NCBI GenBank assembly: GCA_001544595.2
Contig: FCOH02000004.1
Span: 186,001 to 250,000 of the forward strand
Direction of reading: 5' to 3'
DNA from: Caballeronia peredens
Lineage (GTDB): Bacteria; Pseudomonadota; Gammaproteobacteria; Burkholderiales; Burkholderiaceae
DNA: 64,000 nt
Below are positions 7,938-17,633 of the stretch, one piece after another; position 1 is the first letter of the stretch; every line of letters starts with the position of its first letter. The translations under genes and the position numbers were made by a program. The notes under the pieces were generated by a model. The model worked only from the letters and a program-made list of their open reading frames with translations. It made no database searches and had not been told where the DNA came from.

Positions 7938-9698
7938 GTGTCCTTCACGCTGCATGGAATTCCCGTTTCGCGCGGCATCGCCATCGGGCGCGCTTATCTG
8001 ATCGCGCCGGCGGCGCTCGACGTGGACCATTACCTGATCGAACCCGATCAGATCGACGCGGAAATCGCCCGGTTTCTCGCGGCGCAGGCGGCCGTGCTCG
8101 CGGAACTCGAAACACTGCGCGACGACCTCGCCGCCGACGCGCCCAGCGAAATGAGCGCGTTCATCAATGTCCACACGATGATCCTGAACGACGCCATGCT
8201 CGTGCAGGAAACCATCGACCTGATTCGCACGCGCCGCTACAACGTCGAGTGGGCGCTCACCGAGCAACTGGAGATCCTGGGCGGCTATTTCGACGACATC
8301 GAGGACGAATATCTGCGCGAGCGCAAAGCGGATATCGAGCAGGTCGTGGAGCGTCTGCTGAAAGCGCTCGCCGGCGCGCCGACGGCGGCGTCGCTCGTCG
8401 TGCACACGGCCGCGAGCAACGGCCACAACGAGATGATCGTCGTCGCGCACGATATCGCGCCCGCCGACATGCTCCAGTTCAAGACGCAGGCGTTCAAGGG
8501 CTTCGTGACGGATCTCGGCGGACGCACGTCGCATACGGCGATCGTCGCGCGCAGTCTCGGCATTCCGGCGTCGGTCGGCGTGCAGCAGGCGAGCGCGCTG
8601 ATTCGTCAGAACGATCTGATCATCGTCGACGGCGACCACGGCATCGTGATCGTCGATCCGGCGCCGATCGTCCTCGAAGAATATTCGTACCGTCAGAGCG
8701 AAAAGGTGCTGGAGCAGCGCAAGCTCCAGCGCCTGAAGTTCTCACCGACGCAAACGCTGTGCGGCACGAAGATCGAACTGTGCGCGAACATCGAACTGCC
8801 GGATGACGCGCAGGTCGCCGTGGAGGCGGGCGCAATGGGCGTCGGCCTGTTCCGCACGGAATTCCTCTTCATGAATCACAAGAACCAGTTGCCCGAAGAA
8901 GAGGAGCAGTTCGAGGCATATAAGCGCGCGATCGAGCTGATGAACGGCAAGCCCGTGACCATCCGCACGATCGATGTCGGCGCCGACAAGCCGCTCGATT
9001 CGATGACCGGCGGCGACGGCTACGAAACCGCGCCGAATCCGGCGCTCGGTCTGCGCGCGATTCGCTGGAGCCTGTCCGAGCCGCAGATGTTCATCACGCA
9101 GTTGCGCGCGATCCTGCGGGCGTCGGCGTTCGGCCCGACCAAGATCCTGATTCCGATGCTTGCGCACGCGCAGGAAATCGATCAGACGCTCGACCTGATT
9201 CGCGAGGCGAAGCGTCAGCTGGACGAGGCGGGCGTCGCATATGATCGCCAGATCCAGGTCGGCGCGATGATCGAGATTCCCGCGGCGGCCATCGCCGTGC
9301 GGCTGTTCCTGAGCCGTCTCGATTTCCTGTCGATCGGCACCAACGACCTGATTCAGTACACGCTCGCAATCGATCGCGCGGACAACTCGGTCGCGCATCT
9401 CTACGATCCGCTGCATCCGGCCGTGCTGAACCTGATCGCGTTCACGCTGCGCGAGGCGAAGCGCGCGGGCGTGCCGGTTTCGGTGTGCGGCGAAATGGCG
9501 GGCGATCCGTCCGTCACGCGACTGTTGCTCGGCCTCGGCCTCACCGAGTTCTCGATGCATCCGAGCCAGTTACTTGTCGTGAAGCAGGAGATTCTGCGCT
9601 CGAGCCTGAAGGCGCTCGAAAAACCCGTCGCCGACGTGCTCGCCGCCTACGAGCCGAAAGAACTCGAAGCCGCGCTCGCGCAGTTGCAGCGAGCCTGA
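7938..9698 (+). CDS. ptsI: Phosphoenolpyruvate-protein phosphotransferase (PTS enzyme I)
   Basis: 586 residues from a GTG start at 7938, preceded by the strong ribosome site AGGAGGT at 7927-7933. Enzyme I transfers phosphate from PEP to HPr. The phospho-histidine is His199 in GGRTSHTAIVARSLGIPA, and the PEP-binding C-terminal barrel includes VGLFRTEFLFM and DFLSIGTNDLIQYTLA. Longer upstream frames run through the terminator region and are unlikely. It serves the EIIA-Man and HPr of this cluster and probably ptsN. A second enzyme I domain is encoded at 34975-37563. Confidence 0.96.
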   Translation: MSFTLHGIPVSRGIAIGRAYLIAPAALDVDHYLIEPDQIDAEIARFLAAQAAVLAELETLRDDLAADAPSEMSAFINVHTMILNDAMLVQETIDLIRTRRYNVEWALTEQLEILGGYFDDIEDEYLRERKADIEQVVERLLKALAGAPTAASLVVHTAASNGHNEMIVVAHDIAPADMLQFKTQAFKGFVTDLGGRTSHTAIVARSLGIPASVGVQQASALIRQNDLIIVDGDHGIVIVDPAPIVLEEYSYRQSEKVLEQRKLQRLKFSPTQTLCGTKIELCANIELPDDAQVAVEAGAMGVGLFRTEFLFMNHKNQLPEEEEQFEAYKRAIELMNGKPVTIRTIDVGADKPLDSMTGGDGYETAPNPALGLRAIRWSLSEPQMFITQLRAILRASAFGPTKILIPMLAHAQEIDQTLDLIREAKRQLDEAGVAYDRQIQVGAMIEIPAAAIAVRLFLSRLDFLSIGTNDLIQYTLAIDRADNSVAHLYDPLHPAVLNLIAFTLREAKRAGVPVSVCGEMAGDPSVTRLLLGLGLTEFSMHPSQLLVVKQEILRSSLKALEKPVADVLAAYEPKELEAALAQLQRA

Positions 9699-9705
9699 CG
9701 CAGAC

Positions 9706-10464
9706 TCAACGCGGCCGACGCGTGCGGCACACCGGGCAATCCGGCTGCCGCGCGATTTTCATCGTGTTCCATTCCATGCGCAGCGAGTCGAGCATCATGA
9801 GCCGGCCCGCGAGCGTCTCGCCGAAGCCGCCGATCACGCGCAGCGCTTCCGCCGCCTGCATCGCGCCGATGATGCCGACCGTCGGCGCGAACACGCCCAT
9901 CGTCGCGCAGGCGACTTCCTCGAACGCCTGATCCGGCGGAAACACGCATGCGTAGCAGGGCGAGTCCGGCGCACGGAAATCGAAGGTGCTGATCTGTCCG
10001 TCGAAGCGCAACGCCGCGCCCGATACGAGCGGCACGCCATGTGCGACGCAGGCCGCGTTGATCGCGTGGCGGGTCGCGAAGTTGTCGCTGCAATCGAGCA
10101 CGACGTCCGCTTTGGGCACGTTGGCGTCGAGCCACGCCTGATCGGCGCGCGTATCGACGGCATGAATGGCGACATCGGGGTTGAGCGCGTTGAGCGTGTG
10201 CTTCGCCGATTCGACCTTGAGCGTGCCGACCGAGCGCGTCATGTGCACGATCTGCCGCTGCAGGTTGGTGAGATCGACTGTGTCGCCGTCGACGAGCGTG
10301 ATTTTTCCGACGCCGGCCGCCGCGAGATACATCGCCGCGGGCGCGCCCAGTCCGCCCGCGCCGATGATGATCGCGTGCGCATCGAGAAAGCGCTGCTGCG
10401 CCTCGATGCCGATTTCATCGACGAGAATGTGGCGGGAATAGCGAAGGAGTTGATCGTCGTTCAT
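9706..10464 (-). CDS. moeB: MoeB/ThiF-family adenylyltransferase
   Basis: A 252-residue E1-like enzyme that adenylates the C-terminal glycine of a sulfur-carrier protein (MoaD or ThiS). The nucleotide-binding GAGGLG lies near residue 36. The RQIVH segment follows at about 80, and two CxxC zinc pairs are visible, SPCYACVF and CPVC. There is no C-terminal rhodanese domain, so it is the short form. MoeB versus ThiF cannot be settled from sequence alone. It is convergent with ptsI (7 bp apart) and lies downstream of the ctpA protease gene on the same strand. Confidence 0.88.
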   Translation of the reverse strand: MNDDQLLRYSRHILVDEIGIEAQQRFLDAHAIIIGAGGLGAPAAMYLAAAGVGKITLVDGDTVDLTNLQRQIVHMTRSVGTLKVESAKHTLNALNPDVAIHAVDTRADQAWLDANVPKADVVLDCSDNFATRHAINAACVAHGVPLVSGAALRFDGQISTFDFRAPDSPCYACVFPPDQAFEEVACATMGVFAPTVGIIGAMQAAEALRVIGGFGETLAGRLMMLDSLRMEWNTMKIARQPDCPVCRTRRPR

Positions 10465-10613
10465 CGAGCTCGCGCCTTGAGTGCGCTGTGAGTGCGCTGT
10501 GAGTGCCGCGAAGGGAACGCCGGGGAAGACGGCGCGCTTGAGCCGAATATTCTAAGCGCGCGCGGGGGGAATGGCTTCGCGGCGCGATGCCGCGAAGCCG
10601 TGTTGCTGCGGAA

Positions 10614-12200
10614 TTACTTCGATTGCTGCTGCGCGGTCGGCGACGAAGCCGGCTGCGCGCCCGACGCCGGCGAGGAACCCGGCGTAGCCGGCAGCGCGGG
10701 CTGCGCGACGACCGGCGCAGACGCCGAACGCGGCGGCTTGTTCTGCGCGAGCTTGCGTTCGCTGTACGACTTCGACTCGACGACAGTCTTGCCTTCCAGC
10801 TTGTTCAGCGCCTGCTGCAGCATGAAGTCGTCCGAACTGCCGAACTCGACCGGCTTGCGCTCGCGGTCCTTGCGGCGCTGCTCGGGCGTCTTCTTGTCGT
10901 TCTGCTCTTCGAGAAGGCGCAGTTGCTCCAGGCGATCCTGCTCGCGCTGTTCCTGCTCTTTCTTCTCGTTCGGGTCTTGCGTATTCGCGAGGTGATTCGA
11001 GTAGTCCACTTCGCGCGTGACGAGTGCGTCGTCCGGATCGCCGTCCGCGTATTGATCGACCGGCACGTCGGGGCGCACGCCCTGGTTCTGGATCGACTTG
11101 CCGCTCGGCGTGTAGTAGTACGCCGTGGTCAGGCGCAATGCGCTGTCCGCGGTCATCGGGCGGACCGTCTGCACGGAGCCCTTGCCGAAGGTCGTCTTGC
11201 CGACGATCAGCGCGCGATGATGATCCTGCAGCGCACCTGCGACGATCTCGGACGCCGACGCCGAATAGGCGTTGGTCAGCACGACCATCGGTACCTTCTT
11301 GAAGATCTCCGGCACGCTCTTGAGCGGGTCGGAATCGAAGGAGGGCAGGCGGTAGTTGTCGTAGGTGTCGCGGAAGGTCTGCTTTGCGTCCGCGATCTGG
11401 CCGTTGGTGGACACGACCACCGAGTTGTCAGGCAGGAACGCGCCCGCCACGCCGACCGCGCTTTGCAGCAGACCGCCGCCGTTATTGCGCAGATCGAGCA
11501 CGAGGCCCTTCAGATTCGGTTGCTGGCGCGCGAGGTCCTGCAGCTTGGCCGCGAGATCCGGCACCGTGCGTTCCTGGAAGCTCGTGATGCGGATATAGCC
11601 GTAGCCCGGCTCCGGCACCTTCATCTTCACCGACTGCACGCGAATCAGCGCGCGCGTGACGGTGAGCGGGAACGTGCGGTCGTCGCTCTTGCGGAAGATG
11701 GTCAGCGTGACCTTCGTGCCCGGCTCGCCGCGCATTTGCTTGACGGCCTTGTCGAGCGTCATGCCGCGCACGGGTTTGTCGTTGATGCGCGTGATGAGGT
11801 CGCCCGGGCGAATGCCTGCGCGGAACGCGGGCGTGTCTTCGATCGGCGAGATGACCTTGATGAGCCCGTCTTCCGACGAGATTTCGATACCGAGGCCCGC
11901 AAAGCGGCCCTTGGTCTGCTCCTGCAGTTCTTCGTAATCGGTCTTGTCGAGATAGGACGAGTGCGGATCGAGGCTCGACACCATGCCCTTGATGGCGGCG
12001 GTGAGGAGCTTTTTGTCATCGACCGGTTCGACGTACTCGTGCTTGATTTGCCCGAAGACTTCGGCGAAAAGCCTCAACTGGTCGAGCGGAAGAGGCGATG
12101 ATGCAGCTTGCTGCGCGGACGCGGAAATCTGCAGGGTTGCAAGTGCGCCGGCAGCAACGCCTGCGGCGACCAGGCCGAAATTTTTCAGGTTCTTTCGCAT
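10614..12200 (-). CDS. ctpA: S41-family carboxy-terminal processing protease (CtpA/Prc-like)
   Basis: 528 residues from ATG 12200 (MRKNLKNFGLVAAG). An N-terminal signal or membrane segment spans about 5-28. A PDZ domain follows near 85-170 (GLGIEISSEDGLIKV, RPGDLI). The serine-lysine protease domain contains the Ser motif NAYSASASEI and the Lys motif GKTTFGKGS. The last 130 residues are charged and low-complexity. Such periplasmic proteases trim C-termini of envelope proteins. A TTG start seven codons upstream (12221) is possible but less convincing. gpmA follows upstream in the same orientation. Confidence 0.93.
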   Translation of the reverse strand: MRKNLKNFGLVAAGVAAGALATLQISASAQQAASSPLPLDQLRLFAEVFGQIKHEYVEPVDDKKLLTAAIKGMVSSLDPHSSYLDKTDYEELQEQTKGRFAGLGIEISSEDGLIKVISPIEDTPAFRAGIRPGDLITRINDKPVRGMTLDKAVKQMRGEPGTKVTLTIFRKSDDRTFPLTVTRALIRVQSVKMKVPEPGYGYIRITSFQERTVPDLAAKLQDLARQQPNLKGLVLDLRNNGGGLLQSAVGVAGAFLPDNSVVVSTNGQIADAKQTFRDTYDNYRLPSFDSDPLKSVPEIFKKVPMVVLTNAYSASASEIVAGALQDHHRALIVGKTTFGKGSVQTVRPMTADSALRLTTAYYYTPSGKSIQNQGVRPDVPVDQYADGDPDDALVTREVDYSNHLANTQDPNEKKEQEQREQDRLEQLRLLEEQNDKKTPEQRRKDRERKPVEFGSSDDFMLQQALNKLEGKTVVESKSYSERKLAQNKPPRSASAPVVAQPALPATPGSSPASGAQPASSPTAQQQSK

Positions 12201-12475
12201 AGAGGAGTGCGGTCGGAGCAAATGGGCGGCATGGTAGGTGACGGGCCAGTATACCCGCTCGCCTCGAATGACGACTTAAACGCAACTTAAATGCCCGAGG
12301 CTTTGGCGCCGGGCAGCGTAGGGTTGCGCACGTTTTCGAAGAATCTGTCGATGCTGCCGGTGAGGCGTCAGCGGCGCGTCATATGCGACGAGGCAGTCGG
12401 CGCAAGCGCGCGACGAACAGCACAGGCAGCACGACGTGCCGGACGCCGCCGGCTCGTCATGCCGCGTCGGCCCGC

Positions 12476-13222
12476 TCAGCCCGCCTTGCCTTGCTTGGCG
12501 ACAGCGGCCTGCGCCGCCGCGATGGCTTCCGGGTCGCCCAGATAGTAGTGCTTGATGGGCTTCAGGTTCTCGTCGAGTTCGTAGACGAGCGGCACGCCGT
12601 TCGGGATGTTGAGCCCGACGATGTCGTCATCGGAAATATTGTCCAGATACTTGACCAGCGCGCGAATGGAGTTGCCGTGCGCCGAGATCACGATCTGCTT
12701 GCCCGACTTGATGGCCGGCGCGATCGACTCGTTCCAGATGGGCAGCACGCGCGCCACCGTGTCTTTCAGGCACTCGGTGAGCGGCAGTTGCTCGCGCGGA
12801 ACCTTTGCGTAGCGCGGATCGCCGAACGACGCGCGTTCGTCGTCCGGCGAGAGCGCGGGCGGCGGCGTGTCGTAGCTGCGGCGCCAGACGAGCACCTGGT
12901 CGTCGCCGTACTTCTTCGCCGTTTCGGCCTTGTTGAGGCCCGCGAGCGCGCCGTAGTGCCGCTCGTTCAGACGCCACGAATGCACGACCGGAATGTACAT
13001 CTGGTCCATTTCGTCCTGAACGTGCCAGAGCGTGCGGATCGCGCGCTTCAGCACCGACGTGTACGCGATGTCGAACGCGTAGCCGGCTTCCTTCAGCAGC
13101 ACGCCGGCCTGGCGCGCCTCGCGGTTGCCCTGTTCGGTCAGGTCGACGTCGACCCAGCCGGTGAAGCGGTTTTCCTTGTTCCACGTCGATTCGCCGTGGC
13201 GGATGAGCACTAGCTTGTACAT
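12476..13222 (-). CDS. gpmA: 2,3-bisphosphoglycerate-dependent phosphoglycerate mutase
   Basis: A 248-residue glycolytic enzyme interconverting 3- and 2-phosphoglycerate. The phospho-histidine motif [10 protein letters not shown] (His9) and the second histidine in [13 protein letters not shown] are present. Its length matches the dPGM family. It is divergent from the rhodanese gene at 13405 with 182 bp between, and followed by ctpA on the same strand after a 275-bp gap in which I see no further gene. Confidence 0.97.
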   Translation of the reverse strand: MYKLVLIRHGESTWNKENRFTGWVDVDLTEQGNREARQAGVLLKEAGYAFDIAYTSVLKRAIRTLWHVQDEMDQMYIPVVHSWRLNERHYGALAGLNKAETAKKYGDDQVLVWRRSYDTPPPALSPDDERASFGDPRYAKVPREQLPLTECLKDTVARVLPIWNESIAPAIKSGKQIVISAHGNSIRALVKYLDNISDDDIVGLNIPNGVPLVYELDENLKPIKHYYLGDPEAIAAAQAAVAKQGKAG

Positions 13223-13404
13223 GATTTCGGTCGGTCAGTTGGAAAAGCGGAGCGCCGAACGCCCCCCGTCATCCTGCCCGTGCGCGCGGGGCGCCGCCAT
13301 CGGCCGGACGGCAGAGGCCATCGCGGGAAACGGTTATTTTATAATGCCCCGATTGCCCTCATTTCCCTTTCTTCTTTTCCTACTCAATTTCGGCGGCCCT
13401 CGAC

Positions 13405-13830
13405 GTGAAGTTCTTCACTGATTACACGAATATCGCACTCATCGTCATCGCGCTCGTTTCGGGCGCGCTGCTCCTCTGGCCGGCCATTGCCCGGCGCGGG
13501 CGCGGCGGCATTTCATCCGCCGAAGCCACCACGCTCATCAACCGCCGCAACGCCGTCGTGATCGACCTGCGGCCCGCCGCGGAATTCGCGAAGGGTCACT
13601 TGCCGTCGGCGCGAAATGTCGAGTTCGCGGAGATTCAAGCAAAAATCGGCCAGATCGCAAAGAATAAGAACAATCCGGTCGTTTTGGTGTGCCAGACCGG
13701 TCAACAATCGCAGCGCGCGAGCCGCACCGTGTCTGAAGCGGGCTATGCCGAGGTCCATGTTCTGGAAGGCGGCGTGGACGCCTGGCAGAAGGCCGGCATG
13801 CCGGTGGTGAAACAAGGAGCAGTCAAGTGA
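13405..13830 (+). CDS. Membrane-anchored rhodanese-like protein
   Basis: 141 residues from a GTG start. A transmembrane helix occupies about residues 8-28 (ALIVIALVSGALLLWP), then a single rhodanese domain with the active-site loop VLVCQTGQQSQRA, whose cysteine would carry persulfide sulfur. It overlaps grxC by the GTGA motif, so translation is likely coupled. YibN-like proteins in this position next to grxC and secB are common in proteobacteria. The substrate is unknown. Confidence 0.88.
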   Translation: MKFFTDYTNIALIVIALVSGALLLWPAIARRGRGGISSAEATTLINRRNAVVIDLRPAAEFAKGHLPSARNVEFAEIQAKIGQIAKNKNNPVVLVCQTGQQSQRASRTVSEAGYAEVHVLEGGVDAWQKAGMPVVKQGAVK

Positions 13831-14087
13831 ACAAGGTTTTGATGTACAGCACGGTTGTGTGCCCGTATTGCCAGATGGCCGAACGTCTTTTAAAGTCCCG
13901 CGGGGTCGAAGCCATTGAAAAGGTCCTGATCGACCGCGAGCCGGGCCGTCGCGAGGAAATGATGACGCGTACCGGCCGCCGCACCGTGCCGCAGGTTTAT
14001 ATCGGCGAAACGCATGTCGGCGGCTATGACGACCTTTCCGCGCTCGACCGTAAAGGCGGCCTCGTGCCGCTGCTCGAGTCGGCCTGA
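13827..14087 (+). CDS. grxC: Glutaredoxin 3
   Basis: An 86-residue glutaredoxin with the dithiol active site CPYC at 12-15 and the glutathione-binding TVPQVYIGETHVGGYDD at about 52-68. The GTG start overlaps the rhodanese stop codon and is preceded by AAGGAG at 13813-13818. It reduces disulfides using glutathione, which ties in with gshA-gshB upstream. It sits in a rhodanese-grxC-secB-gpsA run. Confidence 0.95.
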   Translation: MNKVLMYSTVVCPYCQMAERLLKSRGVEAIEKVLIDREPGRREEMMTRTGRRTVPQVYIGETHVGGYDDLSALDRKGGLVPLLESA

Positions 14088-14159
14088 CGAAACACCACGC
14101 ATTGCGGCGCCGGCTTCGGCCGAATCCGCGCCGCAAATTGAATCACCTAGGAAATCAAC

Positions 14160-14630
14160 ATGTCCGACGAGAACAACCAGCCGTTTTTCAACATCCAGCG
14201 CATCTACCTGAAGGACATGTCGCTCGAGCAGCCGAATTCGCCCGGCATCTTCCTCGAGCAGGACATGCCGTCGGTGGAAGTCGAGGTCGACGTGAAGGCC
14301 GACCGCCTCGCGGAAAGCGTCTTCGAAGTGCTGGTGACGGGCACCGTCACGGCCAAGGTCACGGACAAGGTTGCGTTCCTGATCGAAGCCAAGCAGGCAG
14401 GCATTTTCGACATTCGCAATATCCCGGCTGAACAGATCGATCCGCTCGTCGGCATCGCATGCCCGACCATCCTGTTCCCGTACCTGCGTTCGAACATCGC
14501 CGATGCGATCACCCGCGCTGGCTTCCCGCCGATCCACCTCGCGGAAATCAACTTCCAGGCGCTGTACGAGCAGCGCCTCGCCCAGTTGGCCGGCGCGCAG
14601 GAAGGCGCGGCGAACGGCGCGACGCACTGA
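14160..14630 (+). CDS. secB: Protein-export chaperone SecB
   Basis: A 156-residue tetrameric chaperone that keeps preproteins unfolded for SecA. Conserved stretches include [19 protein letters not shown] near the N-terminus and [10 protein letters not shown] at about 100. Length is normal. It lies 72 bp after grxC and 34 bp before gpsA, the same order as in E. coli. Confidence 0.97.
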   Translation: MSDENNQPFFNIQRIYLKDMSLEQPNSPGIFLEQDMPSVEVEVDVKADRLAESVFEVLVTGTVTAKVTDKVAFLIEAKQAGIFDIRNIPAEQIDPLVGIACPTILFPYLRSNIADAITRAGFPPIHLAEINFQALYEQRLAQLAGAQEGAANGATH

Positions 14631-14664
14631 CCCATCCCTGAATCTGCCGGACCGGAGCCGAGCC

Positions 14665-15663
14665 ATGAAAGTAGCCGTTCTCGGCGCCGGCGCGTGGGGC
14701 ACCGCGCTTGCGGGCCATCTCGCGACCCGGCACGACACGAAGCTTTGGGCGCGCGATGCCGCGCTCATCGAATCTCTTTCCCGCACGCACGAAAACACGC
14801 GCTATCTCGCGGGCGTGACGCTGCCGCAAACGCTCGCTTTCGAGGCAGACTTCACGGCGGCGCTCTCGCATGCAGCGGCGGACGACGCGTTGTGTGTCGT
14901 CGCGACGCCCGTCGCCGGGCTGCGCGCGCTCTGTCGTTCGATGCGGCGGGCCGGCATCGTTCCGGCTCATATCGTCTGGCTCTGCAAGGGCTTCGAGGCC
15001 GACACGCAGTGCCTGCCGAATGAGGTCGTCGCGGCCGAACTGCCGGAACATCGCAGCCATGGCACGCTTTCCGGTCCGAGTTTCGCGCGCGAAGTGGGGC
15101 AGGGCCTGCCGGTTGCGCTGACGGTCGCGAGCGCATCGGCGGAACTGGGCGCGCGCACGGTCGCGGCGTTTCATCACGGCGCGATGCGCATCTACACGGG
15201 CGACGACGTCATCGGCGTCGAAGTGGGCGGCGCGGTCAAGAACGTCCTCGCGATCGCCACCGGTATCTCCGACGGCCTGGGCCTCGGCCTGAATGCACGC
15301 GCGGCGCTGATCACGCGCGGGCTCGCCGAGATGTCGCGTCTGGGCGTCGCGCTCGGCGGACGCAGCGAGACCTTCAACGGCCTGACCGGCCTGGGCGACC
15401 TGATCCTCACCGCGACGGGCGACCTGTCGCGCAACCGCACCGTCGGCATGCAGCTCGCGAGCGGGCGCACGCTCGACGAAATTCTCGCGGCGCTCGGGCA
15501 CGTCGCGGAAGGCGTGCGTTGCGCGCGCGCCGTGCTGGCGCTCGCGCAATCGCGCGGCATCGACATGCCGATCACGCAGGCGGTATGTCGCGTGCTGTTC
15601 GAAAACGTGACGCCGCGCGATGCCGTGCAGGCGTTGCTCAGCCGGGACGCGAAGGCCGAATAG
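14665..15663 (+). CDS. gpsA: Glycerol-3-phosphate dehydrogenase [NAD(P)+]
   Basis: 332 residues from ATG 14665. The Rossmann loop [10 protein letters not shown] lies at 7-16, and the catalytic lysine region [21 protein letters not shown] near 190. It makes sn-glycerol 3-phosphate for phospholipids. The longer in-frame upstream extension overlaps secB and is rejected. Confidence 0.97.
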   Translation: MKVAVLGAGAWGTALAGHLATRHDTKLWARDAALIESLSRTHENTRYLAGVTLPQTLAFEADFTAALSHAAADDALCVVATPVAGLRALCRSMRRAGIVPAHIVWLCKGFEADTQCLPNEVVAAELPEHRSHGTLSGPSFAREVGQGLPVALTVASASAELGARTVAAFHHGAMRIYTGDDVIGVEVGGAVKNVLAIATGISDGLGLGLNARAALITRGLAEMSRLGVALGGRSETFNGLTGLGDLILTATGDLSRNRTVGMQLASGRTLDEILAALGHVAEGVRCARAVLALAQSRGIDMPITQAVCRVLFENVTPRDAVQALLSRDAKAE

Positions 15664-15701
15664 CATCGCTCGCGGCATCCATGTTTGCACGGAGGTGCGA
15701 G

Positions 15702-16232
15702 ATGGTCACCCTCGAAGCGAAGATCGCGGACATCACCACGCTGGAAGTCGACGCCATCGTGAACGCGGCGAACCGGTCGCTGCTCGGCGGCGGCGGCGTC
15801 GACGGCGCGATTCATCGCAAGGCCGGTAAAGGGCTGCTGCGCGAGTGCGAAACATTGGGCGGCTGCGAAACCGGCGACGCGAAGATCACCGGCGCCTATG
15901 ACCTGCCCGCGAAACACGTGATCCACGCCGTCGGCCCGCGCTGGAGCGGCGGCACGCGTGGCGAACCCGAACTGCTCGCGAACTGCTACCGGCGCTCGCT
16001 CGAACTCGCCGAAGAAGCCGGCTGCCGCTCGATTGCCTTTCCCGCGATCAGTTGCGGCATCTATCGCTTTCCGCTCGAACAAGCCGTGCCGATTGCAGTG
16101 CGCACGGTCATCGAGACCTTGCCTGCGACGCCGTCGATCACGCACGTGATCTTCGCGTGCTTTCAGGACGACATGCTCGCGCTTTATCGCGCCGAACTCG
16201 ACGCTCAGGCGCCGCCTTCGAAACCCGCCTGA
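15702..16232 (+). CDS. Macro-domain (ADP-ribose/O-acetyl-ADP-ribose) protein
   Basis: 176 residues from ATG 15702 with a GGAGGT ribosome site 5 bp upstream. The macro domain fills the protein: [19 protein letters not shown] at about 20-38 and [12 protein letters not shown] near 110-121, as in E. coli YmdB and other deacetylases of O-acetyl-ADP-ribose. An alternative ATG lies at 15681. Its last 28 bp overlap the convergent trmL gene. Confidence 0.9.
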   Translation: MVTLEAKIADITTLEVDAIVNAANRSLLGGGGVDGAIHRKAGKGLLRECETLGGCETGDAKITGAYDLPAKHVIHAVGPRWSGGTRGEPELLANCYRRSLELAEEAGCRSIAFPAISCGIYRFPLEQAVPIAVRTVIETLPATPSITHVIFACFQDDMLALYRAELDAQAPPSKPA

Positions 16233-16675
16233 CGCCACGCTTCGAACGTCACGATCGCCACTGTGTTCGACAGGTTCAGGCTGCGGTTGCCGGGCCGCAT
16301 CGGCAGACGCACGCGCTGCTCGTTCGGAAAGCGTTCGAGCAATTCGGGCGCGAGGCCGCGCGTTTCCGCGCCGAACACGAACCAGTCGCCGGAGCGGAAT
16401 GCGTGATCGAAAAACGGCGTCGAGCCGCGCGTCGTGAACGCGAACATGCGCGCCGTGTCGGGCGCTTCTTTTGCGAGGAACGCGTCCCAACTGGCGTGCA
16501 CGTTCATTTCGGCGTACTCGTGATAGTCGAGGCCGGCGCGGCGCATCTTCGCGTCGTCGAGGGGAAAACCGAGCGGCTCGATCAGATGCAGCCGCGCGCC
16601 GGTGTTCGCGCACAGACGGATCACGTTGCCGGTGTTCGGCGGAATTTCGGGCTCGACGAGGACGACGTTGAACAT
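16205..16675 (-). CDS. trmL: tRNA (cytidine/uridine-34-2'-O)-methyltransferase TrmL
   Basis: A 156-residue SPOUT (trefoil-knot) methyltransferase. Characteristic segments are the N-terminal [20 protein letters not shown], the FGAETRGL near residue 100 and the knot end [19 protein letters not shown]. It methylates the wobble position of tRNA-Leu species. It overlaps the macro-domain gene tail to tail and lies 22 bp downstream of comF. Confidence 0.95.
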   Translation of the reverse strand: MFNVVLVEPEIPPNTGNVIRLCANTGARLHLIEPLGFPLDDAKMRRAGLDYHEYAEMNVHASWDAFLAKEAPDTARMFAFTTRGSTPFFDHAFRSGDWFVFGAETRGLAPELLERFPNEQRVRLPMRPGNRSLNLSNTVAIVTFEAWRQAGFEGGA

Positions 16676-16697
16676 GGATTGCAGAAGATAAAGGAAG

Positions 16698-17444
16698 TTA
16701 GTCTTTCGGCGTGCGCAGCGCCACGAAGTTGGTCACGCGCCGCGCGCCGGCCAGCTTGAGCGCGCGGGCGAGCGCGTCGAGCGTTGCGCCGGAGGTCATC
16801 ACATCGTCGACGACGCCGATATGTTTGCCGCGTACGTCGCCCGACATGGCGAACGCGTTCGCGACATTGCGGCGGCGCGTATCCAGATCGAGCCGCGATT
16901 GCGCCGACGTGTGCCTCACGCGCGCGACGAGCGACGCGTCGCTGCGCACGCCCAGGCGGCGCGCGAGCGGCCGCGCGATCGCCCATGCCTGGTTGTAGCC
17001 GCGCGCGATCAGCCGCGTACGCGACAGCGGCACGGGCACGATCACATCCGGCAAGGGCAGGCCGCTGTCCTCGAATGCGTCATGCAGATGCCGCGCGAAC
17101 CCGGCGCCCGCCGCGAGCCGTGCCCGGAACTTCAGTTCGACGGCGAGCGTGTCGAGCGGCGCACGGTAGTCGGCGAGCGCGAGCGTGTCGTTGAAGGCGG
17201 GCGGCGCGTCGAGGCACGCGGCGCAATGCGCGCGCGCATCGTCGCGTTCGCGCCGCAGATACGACGCAGCCAGCGGCAGCGCACACGTCGCGCAGCGCAG
17301 GCGCGGCTCGTTCCAGTACTGCGCGTCGCAGCCCTCGCACAGCAGTCCTTGCGACAAATTGCCACACAACACGCACTGACCCGGCAGCGCGGCGCGGGCG
17401 AGCCGGCGCGTTGCCGCCGCGAATCGGCCGATGCGCGCTGCCAT
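16698..17444 (-). CDS. comF: ComF-family phosphoribosyltransferase-like protein
   Basis: 248 residues from ATG 17444; the frame is open to 17579. An N-terminal four-cysteine zinc module (CVLCGNL, CEGCD, CATCALP, CAACL) precedes the PRTase domain. The PRPP loop VVDDVMTSGATLDAL lies near the C-terminus. ComF proteins take part in DNA uptake in competent bacteria; comM at the window start belongs to the same process, though the two are not linked here. The start is uncertain because no strong ribosome site is seen. Confidence 0.9.
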   Translation of the reverse strand: MAARIGRFAAATRRLARAALPGQCVLCGNLSQGLLCEGCDAQYWNEPRLRCATCALPLAASYLRRERDDARAHCAACLDAPPAFNDTLALADYRAPLDTLAVELKFRARLAAGAGFARHLHDAFEDSGLPLPDVIVPVPLSRTRLIARGYNQAWAIARPLARRLGVRSDASLVARVRHTSAQSRLDLDTRRRNVANAFAMSGDVRGKHIGVVDDVMTSGATLDALARALKLAGARRVTNFVALRTPKD

Positions 17445-17633
17445 GGGGATTTGAAACGGAAGACGGATGCTTTCGGCTTTCACGGGACGTGACTCGGAAA
17501 AATCGCGGCTCGAAGCGACTAAACACGCGTATTCGTTGCGCTTCAGGAGGCCTTTATGCCTCGTATCAGCACTTCGCATGGGTCGTTTCCGGGATGACCG
17601 AGTATACTTCGCACTCTCCGCGAACAGATCGAC

